Below, one piece after another: positions 6,171 to 12,574 of a DNA stretch of 12,783 bases (its first letter is position 1; every line of letters starts with the position of its first letter). The stretch is from an uncultured Desulfomonile sp. Its GTDB lineage: Bacteria > Desulfobacterota > Desulfomonilia > Desulfomonilales > Desulfomonilaceae. The stretch is from NCBI GenBank assembly GCA_903853735.1, contig CAINUH010000257.1, forward strand, positions 1 to 12,783, written 5' to 3'. Under the pieces are notes generated by a model. It worked only from the letters and a program-made list of their open reading frames with translations. It was not told the origin of the DNA and did not search any database. The translations under genes were made by a program, and so were the position numbers.

Positions 6171-7193
6171 GTGACAGAACTCCTGCTGTACATTTCTATT
6201 GGCATGACGATCATTTATGCCTTTGTAAACGGATTTCACGATGGAGCCAACGTCGTTGCTACGATTATCTGTTCAAAGTCCATGCATCCCGTGAGGGCCC
6301 TGGCGCTGGCAACGGTCTCCGAATTTGCAGGAGCTGTCGTGCTGGGAACCGCAGTGGCCCAGACCATGGCCGGCGGTATCTTGAAGACCGACGTGCTTGG
6401 ACTCCTGCGTGTCGAACACGTATATTCCATAGCTATTGGTGCGGTAAGTGCGGCCATCGTGTGGAATTTCGTTACATGGTTTCTGGGACTACCTTCCAGC
6501 AGTTCCCACGCCCTGATAGGCGGGCTGGTCGGAGCAGGCTGGATGGCTATGGGGCTGGACGGAATAGCTACCGAGACAGTCTTATGGAATGTGTTGCTCC
6601 CTTTGTTGCTTACGCCCCTTGTCGGAATTGTAGTCGGCTTCTTTTTGTTTGCAGCCATCAGAAGGCTGTTCTCCGGCGTACACCGAGCAGTCGGACATCT
6701 TTTCGCTGCTCTGCAAAAGCCGTCGATGATTTTCCTGGCAGCAAGCCACGGTTCCAATGATGCCCAGAAGTCCATGGGAATAATTGCACTGGTGCTTTTT
6801 GTGGGAGTCTATCGAATGGGGGAGAGCATGCCGATTCCGCAGTGGGTTGTGATAAGCTGTGCAGGGGCTCTCGCCTTGGGGTTGTCTGTCGGAGGATGGC
6901 GAATCGTCAAGACCGTGGGGTATGGTATTTGCCGGTTAGAGCCTGTCCATTCTTTCGCGTCCCAGATTACCGCCACTTCGGTCATACTGGGGTCCTCTTT
7001 GTTGGGCTGGCCCGTGAGCACCGCCCAGGTGGTGGCCTCGTCGGTAATGGGGGTCGGCGCGTCTCGACGGATCAGTGGCGTGAGGTGGGCAGCCGCTGCA
7101 AACATTGCGTATGCATGGTTTCTCACTGTTCCGGTTGCCGGGTGTATCGGCGCTTTCGTCTTCTGGTGTCTCGGAAGGACAATACTTGCGTGA
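6171..7193 (+). CDS. PiT-family inorganic phosphate permease
   Basis: This 340-residue inner-membrane permease of the PiT family imports phosphate by ion symport. The family's internal repeat is visible. The first half has GFHDGANVVATII (21-33) and GLPSSSSHALIGG (106-118). The second has ASHGSNDAQKSMGIIAL (191-207) and GWPVSTAQVVASSVMGVG near the end. About ten hydrophobic segments are present, and there is no long soluble loop. The start is GTG 6171 with AGAG seven nt upstream; no better in-frame ATG precedes it. The gene is followed after 16 nt by a DUF47 protein, the usual partner of phosphate PiT permeases. Some PiT members, such as CysP of Bacillus subtilis, carry sulfate, so the substrate is strongly suggested by context but not proven. 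The gene is divergent from the aminotransferase and likely driven by the promoter at 6094-6122. Confidence 0.88.
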   Translation: MTELLLYISIGMTIIYAFVNGFHDGANVVATIICSKSMHPVRALALATVSEFAGAVVLGTAVAQTMAGGILKTDVLGLLRVEHVYSIAIGAVSAAIVWNFVTWFLGLPSSSSHALIGGLVGAGWMAMGLDGIATETVLWNVLLPLLLTPLVGIVVGFFLFAAIRRLFSGVHRAVGHLFAALQKPSMIFLAASHGSNDAQKSMGIIALVLFVGVYRMGESMPIPQWVVISCAGALALGLSVGGWRIVKTVGYGICRLEPVHSFASQITATSVILGSSLLGWPVSTAQVVASSVMGVGASRRISGVRWAAAANIAYAWFLTVPVAGCIGAFVFWCLGRTILA

Positions 7194-7209
7194 CAGCGAG
7201 GTTCCTCTA

Positions 7210-7821
7210 ATGTCTTTTTGGAAGATGTTCGGACCCAAGAGTAAGGTGGACTTCTTTGATCTTTTGCTCACCCAGGCTGAAAAGACCTTGAACGGTTGTC
7301 AGGCGCTGGCGAGATTCCTCGAGGGGCAAGGTGATCCGGAAGAAGTGGGCAGAATGGAGCAGGAGGCAGATGACATCAGGCGGATATTAATCGACGAATT
7401 GAATCAGACCTTCATCACACCAATTGACCGTGAAGACATATTTGCACTCTCCAGGGTCATTGACGACGTAGTGGATCATGCAAAGAACACTGTGAAAGAA
7501 ATGGAAGTTTTTGAGGTGCAAAGCAACGAGCATCTCTGCGAGATGGCCATGTTACTTCAAAACGGCGCTGAGCAGCTTGTAGCATCCATGCGTCATCTCA
7601 AGAAGAACCCTAATGTGGCGGTCGAATATGCCCTGCGCGCCAAACGCACAGAAAACAGGATGAATGACAATTACCTGGAAGCCCTAAAACAATTGTTCTC
7701 GAGTAGTGACACCCGTCTCATGTTCAGTCTGAGGGAAATATACAGGCACTTCAATAGAAGCGCCGATCGTGTCGATGAGGCAGCCAACATCATCAGCAAC
7801 ATCGTGGTGAAGATGTTCTAG
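7210..7821 (+). CDS. DUF47/PhoU-like phosphate transport regulator
   Basis: This 203-residue all-helical cytoplasmic protein belongs to the DUF47 family, PhoU-like partners of PiT permeases. Features typical of the family are the opening FGPKSKVDFFDLLLTQAE, the E..AD motif (MEQEADDIRRILIDEL), and FITPIDREDIFALSRVIDDVVDHAKNT. The DREDI and DDVVDHA segments correspond to PhoU-type metal-binding positions. The start is ATG 7210, set by GAGG at 7198-7201 eight nt upstream; a longer frame from 7105 would overlap the permease gene heavily. It lies 16 nt after the permease stop, so the two form one operon. It probably tunes or gates the permease; this role is known for the family, not shown here. 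Confidence 0.88.
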   Translation: MSFWKMFGPKSKVDFFDLLLTQAEKTLNGCQALARFLEGQGDPEEVGRMEQEADDIRRILIDELNQTFITPIDREDIFALSRVIDDVVDHAKNTVKEMEVFEVQSNEHLCEMAMLLQNGAEQLVASMRHLKKNPNVAVEYALRAKRTENRMNDNYLEALKQLFSSSDTRLMFSLREIYRHFNRSADRVDEAANIISNIVVKMF

Positions 7822-7877
7822 AGCGATTGCCGGAATTCTTGTCCGTTTGAGCAAGTGAGATAGTGGCTATCATTCCC

Positions 7878-7897
7878 CTGGATTCCTGCGTTCACCG
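7878..7897 (-). repeat. Possible half copy of the GTCATTCC-type repeat
   Basis: CTGGATTCCTGCGTTCACCG is the minus-strand form of the outer arm of the GTCAT...GAATCCAG family seen at 4667-4777. Only one arm is recognisable, so it looks like a decayed remnant between the convergent DUF47 and TauE/SafE genes. The whole 7822-7916 gap shows no gene and no convincing terminator. Confidence 0.3.
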
Positions 7898-7916
7898 GAC
7901 TGTTGCGGGAACTCGA

Positions 7917-8864
7917 TCAGAAAAAATAACCCGTCACGTATCGCAATCCCACGACGCTGATTAAGATGGCCAATACAGGCCTTATTATAGATGCGGAGAC
8001 GTATTTTTGGAACGAGGCCCCCAGGTACATTCCGGCGAATCCCCCAATGCCGAAGAGAAATCCGAGCAGCCAGTCCGGCCTCACCTGCTCTCCCGCCTGA
8101 GCAAAGAGTGGTCCCACGAATTCGAAAAAGATCACTCCCCCTATTGATGTGACGCAAGTCCCCATGAGGGTCGCTCCGGCAATGGTGTGAATCGGCAGGT
8201 GAAAGAAGGTGACAATGAAAGGCGCTATTATGGCTCCACCGCCGATGCCGTAAATTCCGCCGATCAATCCTACCACCAAGGACAACATGAACAGACCCGT
8301 TGTGTTGAAAGCAAAGATCTCTCCGAAGAATTGGTATTCAGTGCGAGACAGAGACCAACTTATGGTCCGGACCGTAGATTGGGCGGCATGCGACTCGGTG
8401 ACGCTTTTGTCCACGGCTTGTTGCCTCATTCTTGACTCGGCAGCTTTGGCCGCGGTTTGTTGGCCTCGTTGGGTAATGACTTGATAGACCATTCGAACGC
8501 CTATGCACAGGAGTACACAACCGGCAAAGAGCTTGAAACGGCGAGGATCGGGAAGGTACACTATCCTTATGATTCCGCCGAGGAAAAGTCCGGGAAAAGT
8601 ACCGAAGATAATGTTCCAGGCAAGCGGCCAGTTCATTCTGCCTTCGCGGAAATACTTGTAAACCGCGCTTGGAATTCCGACAACATTGAACACAAGATTG
8701 GTGGGGGTGACTGCAGGAGTGGTGAATCCCAGTACGCTGACCTGGAATGGTAAAATGAGAAAGGCCCCTGAAATTCCTCCCATAGACGTGAAAAAGGATA
8801 TGACAAAGCCCACGAGCGGAGGCACCCAAATGGCCGTTTGAACTCCCGAAACCTCAAACGTCAT
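7917..8864 (-). CDS. TauE/SafE family membrane permease A
   Basis: This 315-residue polytopic inner-membrane protein belongs to the TauE/SafE (formerly DUF81) family, whose studied members export or import sulfite, sulfonates and related organic anions. The two internal repeats are visible: GGISGAFLILPFQVSVLGF...TPTNLVFNVVG in the N half and GGIYGIGGGAIIAPFIVTFFHLPIHTIAGATLMG in the C half. Between them lies a hydrophilic loop of about 55 residues (roughly 128-185), rich in Gln, Arg and Ala, which is probably cytoplasmic. I use ATG 8864, placed six nt after GGAG (8871-8874); a TTG at 8876 would overlap that site. The gene is last in the minus-strand series, 153 nt after the stress-protein gene. 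Its leader contains no good sigma54 element and only poor sigma70 matches. The substrate is unknown. Confidence 0.82.
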   Translation of the reverse strand: MTFEVSGVQTAIWVPPLVGFVISFFTSMGGISGAFLILPFQVSVLGFTTPAVTPTNLVFNVVGIPSAVYKYFREGRMNWPLAWNIIFGTFPGLFLGGIIRIVYLPDPRRFKLFAGCVLLCIGVRMVYQVITQRGQQTAAKAAESRMRQQAVDKSVTESHAAQSTVRTISWSLSRTEYQFFGEIFAFNTTGLFMLSLVVGLIGGIYGIGGGAIIAPFIVTFFHLPIHTIAGATLMGTCVTSIGGVIFFEFVGPLFAQAGEQVRPDWLLGFLFGIGGFAGMYLGASFQKYVSASIIRPVLAILISVVGLRYVTGYFF

Positions 8865-8991
8865 CGTACTCTCCAACTTGCCGGCCTATGCAATGATCTC
8901 CAGGCTTACGGTCAAAACTATACCCTCGGCATGGCAATCCTGCCACTTAGGTTTCACAAGCTGCTAATCCTAACCATCTGGACCCCTCGAC

Positions 8992-9013
8992 CGTCAATCG
9001 CCGAAAATTGACG
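8992..9013 (-). terminator. Hairpin after the UspA-type gene, possible terminator
   Basis: CGTCAAT and ATTGACG form a perfect 7-bp stem around an 8-nt loop, starting 5 nt after the stop codon on the minus strand. No T-run follows, so efficient intrinsic termination is doubtful; it could instead stabilise a 3' end. Confidence 0.25.
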
Positions 9014-9017
9014 CCGG

Positions 9018-9476
9018 CTATGAATCTGCTTTGCCGGACGAGGCCTCCACAACCAGCACAGGACGATGAGCCATCCTCAAAACGCTCCTCGCTATGCTAC
9101 CCATAAGCAGGTGCTTGACCGCCGTTCGTCCATGGGTTCCGATCACAATCAGATCGACTGATTCTTGCCCTGCCAACTCAATAATCTCTTTTGCCGGCGC
9201 GCCAAGTTTGCAGGAAGTCTTGACGTCTGTGAGAATCCGGCCGGTTTCCTTCGCGATGGATTCCAAACCGGCAGCCGCTTTTTCTTTGAATCTGGCTACA
9301 ATATTGTTGATTTCATCACCAACCCAGTCTCCGTAGGCCGGGAACCCAGTCGTATCTACTACATGGACAATGATAAGCTGAGCCCCAAAAGCCTTGGCAT
9401 ATTCTACGGCCAATTTGCGCGCGGGCTCGCTATTGTCCGAAAAGTCGGTGCAAAAGAGGATCTTTTTCGGCAGCAT
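9018..9476 (-). CDS. UspA-type universal stress protein, ATP-binding class
   Basis: This is a 152-residue single-domain cytoplasmic universal stress protein. The N-terminus KKILFCTDFSDNSEPARKLAVEYAKAF is the first strand and helix with the Asp-containing nucleotide loop. VDLIVIGTHGRTAVKHLLMGSIARSVLRMAHRPVLVV contains the full G-2x-G-9x-G(S) ATP motif (G113, G116, G126, S127), so it belongs to the ATP-binding class. The start at ATG 9476 follows GGAGG by eight nt. An upstream reading to 9527 has no site and would run over the promoter. A sigma54-type element lies about 60 nt upstream (9535-9549), suggesting regulated expression. The same-strand transporter and binding-protein genes suggest a role in the cell's response to the same anion or stress; that is inference. 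Confidence 0.9.
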   Translation of the reverse strand: MLPKKILFCTDFSDNSEPARKLAVEYAKAFGAQLIIVHVVDTTGFPAYGDWVGDEINNIVARFKEKAAAGLESIAKETGRILTDVKTSCKLGAPAKEIIELAGQESVDLIVIGTHGRTAVKHLLMGSIARSVLRMAHRPVLVVEASSGKADS

Positions 9477-9534
9477 GACACAAACCTCCATATAGGCCGG
9501 AAGAGTAAAATTCCATGCGAATACCAAACATATC

Positions 9535-9549
9535 GCAATTCGCGTACCA
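9535..9549 (-). promoter_or_regulatory. Sigma54 (-24/-12) promoter for the UspA-type gene
   Basis: On the minus strand TGGTAC-GCGAA-TTGC matches the TGGYACG-N4-TTGCW consensus at all core positions, with exactly ten bases between the -24 GG and the -12 GC. The predicted start is near 9523, giving a leader of about 47 nt that carries the GGAGG site. Confidence 0.6.
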
Positions 9550-9593
9550 GGGACAACGTGGATTTCGCAACAAGCAAACGCTGTACATTACTT

Positions 9594-9619
9594 ATTGCGA
9601 GCCCAGTGAAGCAATCTCG
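9594..9619 (+). repeat. ATTGCGAG...GCAATCTCG palindromic repeat
   Basis: ATTGC (9594-9598) and GCAAT (9611-9615) are inverted arms, with a GAG beside the first arm and CTCG after the second. This is the layout of the dispersed ATTGCGAG...AAGCAATCTCG repeat that I recognise from many bacterial genomes. It sits between the stop of the PstS-like gene and the sigma54 element of the stress-protein gene. Confidence 0.5.
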
Positions 9620-9654
9620 ACAAAACTCGAGGCAATCAATAGTGAAAGGATTCG

Positions 9655-10509
9655 TTACAGGTCTTGTGCGCCCCAGCCCTTGGCAACGATAAAATCGGCA
9701 AACCTCGCCGCGTCTGGCGTTGCCTTGCTGCTATAGTACAAGTAATACGGCCTTCTCAGAACATAAGACCCGTCGGCAAAGGCTTCTCTCGAAGGCATTA
9801 CCCCGGCTAACGCAGGGGTTTGCTTGATTTTCAGGTCCTTTATCGGAGCCTTCTTGATAATGGGAGACTCAAAGGCGTCTCTTTGTCTTACGAAACCTAT
9901 CGCCGAAGGAGTGTTTGACACTTTGTTCATGATACTCGGAAATGTGGACAAGGCTATGGATTTGTCTGAGAATGGGCCACCAAGGAAATCTTCCTGCACG
10001 AATATGAAAGTGCCGGGGTGCTGAGAGTCATCCAGCCTCACAACAGTGATGGGTTGGTCAGGGCCGCCCACCTGATCCCAACCGGTGTACTCGGCCTTGA
10101 AGATTTTCTTCACTTGGTCAACCGACAACTCGTCGATAGGGTTGGATGGGTTTACTACAATTACGATTCCTCCATACCCTACGAGACGTTCGACGAGTTC
10201 CACTATCGCCTTGACCGCCTGCTCATTCTCCTTTGTGGTCAAGGGGCGAGAAGCCATCGCAACGTCGGCCTTTTTGTTCAGCGGCTCCTGAATGCCTGTA
10301 TCCACATACTCCACACCGGCAAAATCTATCCTAACAGATGGATACGCATTCAAGAACACCTTACTGAGGACACGGATTCTGTTGAACATGCTGTCCGCGC
10401 CCGACACTCGTACAACTGATTTTTCATCGACTGTCTGAGCACCGGACATTGGGAAGAGGCATAGGCCTAACAGGGCCATCACAATAACTACCGCGTAGAA
10501 TCTTTTCAT
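9655..10509 (-). CDS. Orphan PstS-like periplasmic anion-binding protein
   Basis: This 284-residue exported protein belongs to the PstS-like (PBP-like) family of phosphate-binding proteins. MKRFYAVVIVMALLGLCLFPMSGAQT is a signal peptide with probable cleavage near residue 24. The mature part begins VVRVSGADSMFNRIRVLSKVF, the usual strand, ligand loop and helix. Then come ADVAMASRPLTTKE, GIVIVVNPSNPIDELSVDQVKKIF (the hinge plus the motif typical of PstS homologs) and GWDQVGGPDQPITVVRLDDSQHPGT. These fit phosphate or another tetrahedral oxyanion, but the ligand cannot be fixed from sequence. No PstC, PstA or PstB gene is nearby, so it may act as a sensor, a scavenger, or partner of another transporter. 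The start at ATG 10509 follows GAGG by seven nt. A weak sigma54-like element sits at 10552-10566. Confidence 0.8.
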   Translation of the reverse strand: MKRFYAVVIVMALLGLCLFPMSGAQTVDEKSVVRVSGADSMFNRIRVLSKVFLNAYPSVRIDFAGVEYVDTGIQEPLNKKADVAMASRPLTTKENEQAVKAIVELVERLVGYGGIVIVVNPSNPIDELSVDQVKKIFKAEYTGWDQVGGPDQPITVVRLDDSQHPGTFIFVQEDFLGGPFSDKSIALSTFPSIMNKVSNTPSAIGFVRQRDAFESPIIKKAPIKDLKIKQTPALAGVMPSREAFADGSYVLRRPYYLYYSSKATPDAARFADFIVAKGWGAQDL

Positions 10510-10551
10510 CGTGGCCCCTCATTTGTATGAAAGCCGTCAGGCAACTGGACG

Positions 10552-10566
10552 GCAATCGCAGCTCCA
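10552..10566 (-). promoter_or_regulatory. Weak sigma54-like element upstream of the PstS-like gene
   Basis: TGGAGC-TGCGA-TTGC on the minus strand keeps the exact ten-base gap between GG and GC, but the -24 half matches the consensus at only four of six bases. The predicted start is near 10540, 31 nt before the ATG. Inverted arms GCAGCTC (10558-10564) and GAGCTGC (10590-10596) flank and partly overlap it, which could be an operator. A TTGACT hexamer nearby has no matching -10. Confidence 0.3.
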
Positions 10567-10642
10567 AGTCAAGACAAAATACTCACGAAGAGCTGCACAA
10601 CTGAACCGTATGTCGCCTGCATTATATGATTATTAACAGGCC

Positions 10643-10978
10643 CTATTTCTTCGAAAGGTCCTGTTTCGAAACATTCATTAGCTTAATAGCGTTCCTCTGG
10701 TCCCCCTTCATTTCGTATGCGATTCTGATGATGTCGCCCACTGCGGGTGGGACACCTATTTTCGCGTTGGCCAAGTTATAAACCGCCTGCTTTCCCGTTG
10801 AGCGTCCGTACCTATTTTCCGGACTGAAATTGAGATCATATTCATCTAGTGTGACAACATTCTTCTGTGTATCGTAACTCAGACATTTGCCTTGTGCCAC
10901 CTCTGCCGCAATTGCGTAGGCGCCCACGCTCAAGATGAGAATCAGGGGCATCAAGCAAAACATAGCCTTAGTCTTCAT
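10643..10978 (-). CDS. Small exported protein of unknown function (111 aa)
   Basis: I do not recognise the family. The first 25 residues or so (MKTKAMFCLMPLILILSVGAYAIAAE) are a typical signal peptide, so the mature protein of about 86 residues should be periplasmic. It holds one cysteine (GKCLSYDT), a strand-rich pattern (VVTLDEYDLNF, VGDIIRIAYEM, AIKLMNVSKQ) and a polar stretch SPENRYGRSTGKQAVYN. The pattern suggests a small beta-barrel or OB-like fold, but this is only an impression. The start is ATG 10978, seven nt after AGGAGG; an upstream ATG at 11011 lacks such a site. It begins 44 nt after the stop of TauE/SafE permease B and is very probably in its operon. A role in handling the permease's substrate in the periplasm is inferred from position only. 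Confidence 0.75.
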   Translation of the reverse strand: MKTKAMFCLMPLILILSVGAYAIAAEVAQGKCLSYDTQKNVVTLDEYDLNFSPENRYGRSTGKQAVYNLANAKIGVPPAVGDIIRIAYEMKGDQRNAIKLMNVSKQDLSKK

Positions 10979-11022
10979 GAAATGCCTCCTCTCGACTTTG
11001 GGAGTATCCAACGGCCCACCTG

Positions 11023-12045
11023 TCAGACCTTGCCGTGGGCCTTCTTTTCACGGAGTTCTTGGGCGGCGCCTCTGAGCATTATGGACACTATGTAGACGCA
11101 TATCGCTCCCACTGACCCGAGAATGAGAACCGTAGCGGATGTATCCCATTGGATCTGTTTTAGAATGACGGAGATCAGACAGGCCACGACTGCGAGCCCA
11201 AAAGCTATGCGAATGCCGTAACCCTTAGCGTACTTTGTGGCAACAGTTCCGATTTGAGCCCCAACAGCCGCCCCGGTCAACATGACGAACATGGCCACCA
11301 GTTCAATACGGCCATACCGTCCAAACGTGAACGTTCCCCACAAACCCGAGATCATGACCTCGAACAGGTCGGTTCCGACAGCTATGTGGGTCGGGCAACC
11401 GACCAGGTAGACCAGCGAAGGCATACGAATAAGCCCACCGCCGATACCGAGAAATCCTGCCAAAAGGCCTGTTATGAAACTCACAAAGATTGGAAGCCAC
11501 ATGGAACAAGTGATACCAGCGGTTTTGAACTCCATCATGGGAGGAATCCTGACCTTGTGGAGGGTTTTGTACCAGGTCACTCCCTCTGTTCCATGCCTGT
11601 CTTCTATGCCTGCCTTCTTCTTCTTTGTGGCCTTGTAATAATCATAGAAGACCATCACCGCTATGAGCGCCAGCACGACCATGTAGGCATACCGGACTAC
11701 AGATTCAACTCGCCCGATCGATTCCAGCCACATCACCAGCCATGCGCCTATCTGTATACCGATAACCGTGCCCATGACCATGATGAGGCCAAGTTTGTAG
11801 TCCACATTACCGAACTTGGAGTGCCTCAATGTGGATATCATAGACTTGCCGGCCATGTGGGCAATATCAGTCCCGATGGCGAACGCCATGGGGAATCCGA
11901 GAATGTTCAAACCCGGCGTAACCATCCAGGCGCCGCCCATTCCGAAGAAACCGCCTATGACCCCCACTGAAAAGCCTATCAGAACCAGGCCGGGCCAGAA
12001 TATATCTATTCCTGAGATCGGCATATACATGTACAGCCAGTCCAT
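11023..12045 (-). CDS. TauE/SafE family membrane permease B
   Basis: This 340-residue polytopic inner-membrane protein is a second TauE/SafE permease, clearly different from permease A. Repeat one has GVIGGFFGMGGAWMVTPGLNILGFPMAFAIGTD. Repeat two has GLLAGFLGIGGGLIRMPSLVYLVGCPTHIAVGTD, so the internal duplication is easy to see. A central basic loop (YYKATKKKKAGIEDRHGTEG, about 137-156) is probably cytoplasmic, and the C-terminus is highly charged. The start is ATG 12045 after a strong AAGGAGG at eight nt. It follows the 99-aa protein by 30 nt and precedes the 111-aa exported protein by 44 nt, so the three form one operon, likely under the sigma54-type promoter at 12437-12451. In a sulfur-metabolising organism, sulfite, sulfonate or sulfate are reasonable substrates, but the sequence does not decide. 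Confidence 0.85.
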   Translation of the reverse strand: MDWLYMYMPISGIDIFWPGLVLIGFSVGVIGGFFGMGGAWMVTPGLNILGFPMAFAIGTDIAHMAGKSMISTLRHSKFGNVDYKLGLIMVMGTVIGIQIGAWLVMWLESIGRVESVVRYAYMVVLALIAVMVFYDYYKATKKKKAGIEDRHGTEGVTWYKTLHKVRIPPMMEFKTAGITCSMWLPIFVSFITGLLAGFLGIGGGLIRMPSLVYLVGCPTHIAVGTDLFEVMISGLWGTFTFGRYGRIELVAMFVMLTGAAVGAQIGTVATKYAKGYGIRIAFGLAVVACLISVILKQIQWDTSATVLILGSVGAICVYIVSIMLRGAAQELREKKAHGKV

Positions 12046-12075
12046 GCTGATATCCTCCTTAGCTATGACTGGATA

Positions 12076-12375
12076 TTAGTGCTCGACAAGAGATCTGGAT
12101 TCAAGATCAAGACCTGTGCGCTTCATCAAGAAGTCTGTCAAAAATCCCAGAAACATGCCCCAAATGAGGGTCAGAATTAAGCACCAGACACCGTACATTG
12201 TCAGATTGGTGTTATACATGTCCAGGAGGTACTTTTCGGGTCCCCACGAAACACGCCGGGCATCGGCGACCACAATCAACTCAGTGCCTCCGGCGCCGGC
12301 AGCAAAAACCCAGTCCGGAATCAGCAGGTAGGCCATGGCAAGAAAGACCATCGCCCTGAAATAAATGGTCCTCAT
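12076..12375 (-). CDS. Small signal-peptide plus one-TM envelope protein (99 aa)
   Basis: I do not recognise the family. The N-terminus MRTIYFRAMVFLAMAYLLIPDWVFAAG reads as a signal peptide ending VFA-AG. A short periplasmic stretch (GGTELIVVADARRVSWGPEKYLLDMYNTNL) follows, then one strong membrane segment (about 60-82, MYGVWCLILTLIWGMFLGFLTDF) and a short charged cytoplasmic tail. The start is ATG 12375, placed six nt after GGAGG; a longer frame to 12516 would run across the sigma54 promoter and lacks a site. It is the first gene of the operon, 30 nt before TauE/SafE permease B, which suggests an accessory or assembly subunit of that permease. Its codon pattern and clean ribosome-binding site support it as real despite its size. 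Confidence 0.75.
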   Translation of the reverse strand: MRTIYFRAMVFLAMAYLLIPDWVFAAGAGGTELIVVADARRVSWGPEKYLLDMYNTNLTMYGVWCLILTLIWGMFLGFLTDFLMKRTGLDLESRSLVEH

Positions 12376-12436
12376 GAAAAACCTCCATATTATGACAACA
12401 GTATCCAACGACGTGATCAGGTCCCGATTATTGATT

Positions 12437-12451
12437 GCAACACCTGTGCCA
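12437..12451 (-). promoter_or_regulatory. Sigma54 (-24/-12) promoter of the small protein/TauE operon
   Basis: TGGCAC-AGGTG-TTGC on the minus strand matches every core position of the sigma54 consensus, with ten bases between GG and GC and an A following TTGC. The predicted start is near 12425, giving a leader of about 50 nt with GGAGG before ATG 12375. This is the best promoter match in the window. Confidence 0.7.
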
Positions 12452-12496
12452 ATACATGATATTTTACCTGATATCCCACGGACTAAGGGAAAAGTC

Positions 12497-12516
12497 GTGA
12501 AGTCCGCCGGATTCAC
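12497..12516. promoter_or_regulatory. Inverted repeat upstream of the sigma54 promoter
   Basis: GTGAA-G-TCC and GGA-TTCAC are inverted around GCC with one bulged base. It lies roughly 72 to 91 bp upstream of the predicted start, at the near edge of the distance expected for an enhancer-binding activator site. It contains one of the two GTCCGCCGG copies. Confidence 0.3.
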
Positions 12517-12559
12517 TTTGTTATCGGGTATCTCTTATCGTGAATGCGTGTCGGATTTC

Positions 12560-12574
12560 TTTACATAATGTAAA
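12560..12574. promoter_or_regulatory. Perfect 7-1-7 palindrome, candidate regulator site
   Basis: TTTACAT-A-ATGTAAA is a perfect inverted repeat about 135-150 bp upstream of the predicted sigma54 start. The position fits an upstream activator site. The 7-1-7 form also resembles boxes of the Fur/PerR superfamily, so metal or peroxide control is an alternative. Confidence 0.4.

Noticed and set aside
6101..6760. 219-codon + strand frame over the phosphate permease gene
   Set aside because: Alternate frame of the PiT gene; Cys- and Arg-rich translation without motifs.
8865..9017. Sigma54 element before TauE/SafE permease A
   Set aside because: Candidates such as TGGCAGGATTGC and TGGAGATCATTGC have seven or eight bases between GG and GC instead of ten.
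9165..9692. 175-codon + strand frame across the stress-protein gene and gap
   Set aside because: Antisense to the Usp gene and covers its promoter and a repeat; no coding features.
11254..11970. 238-codon + strand frame antisense to TauE/SafE permease B
   Set aside because: His-rich shadow of a membrane protein gene on the opposite strand; no family resemblance.
12365..12568. 67-codon + strand frame in the regulatory region
   Set aside because: Starts inside the 99-aa gene leader, covers the sigma54 promoter, and has no convincing ribosome-binding site.
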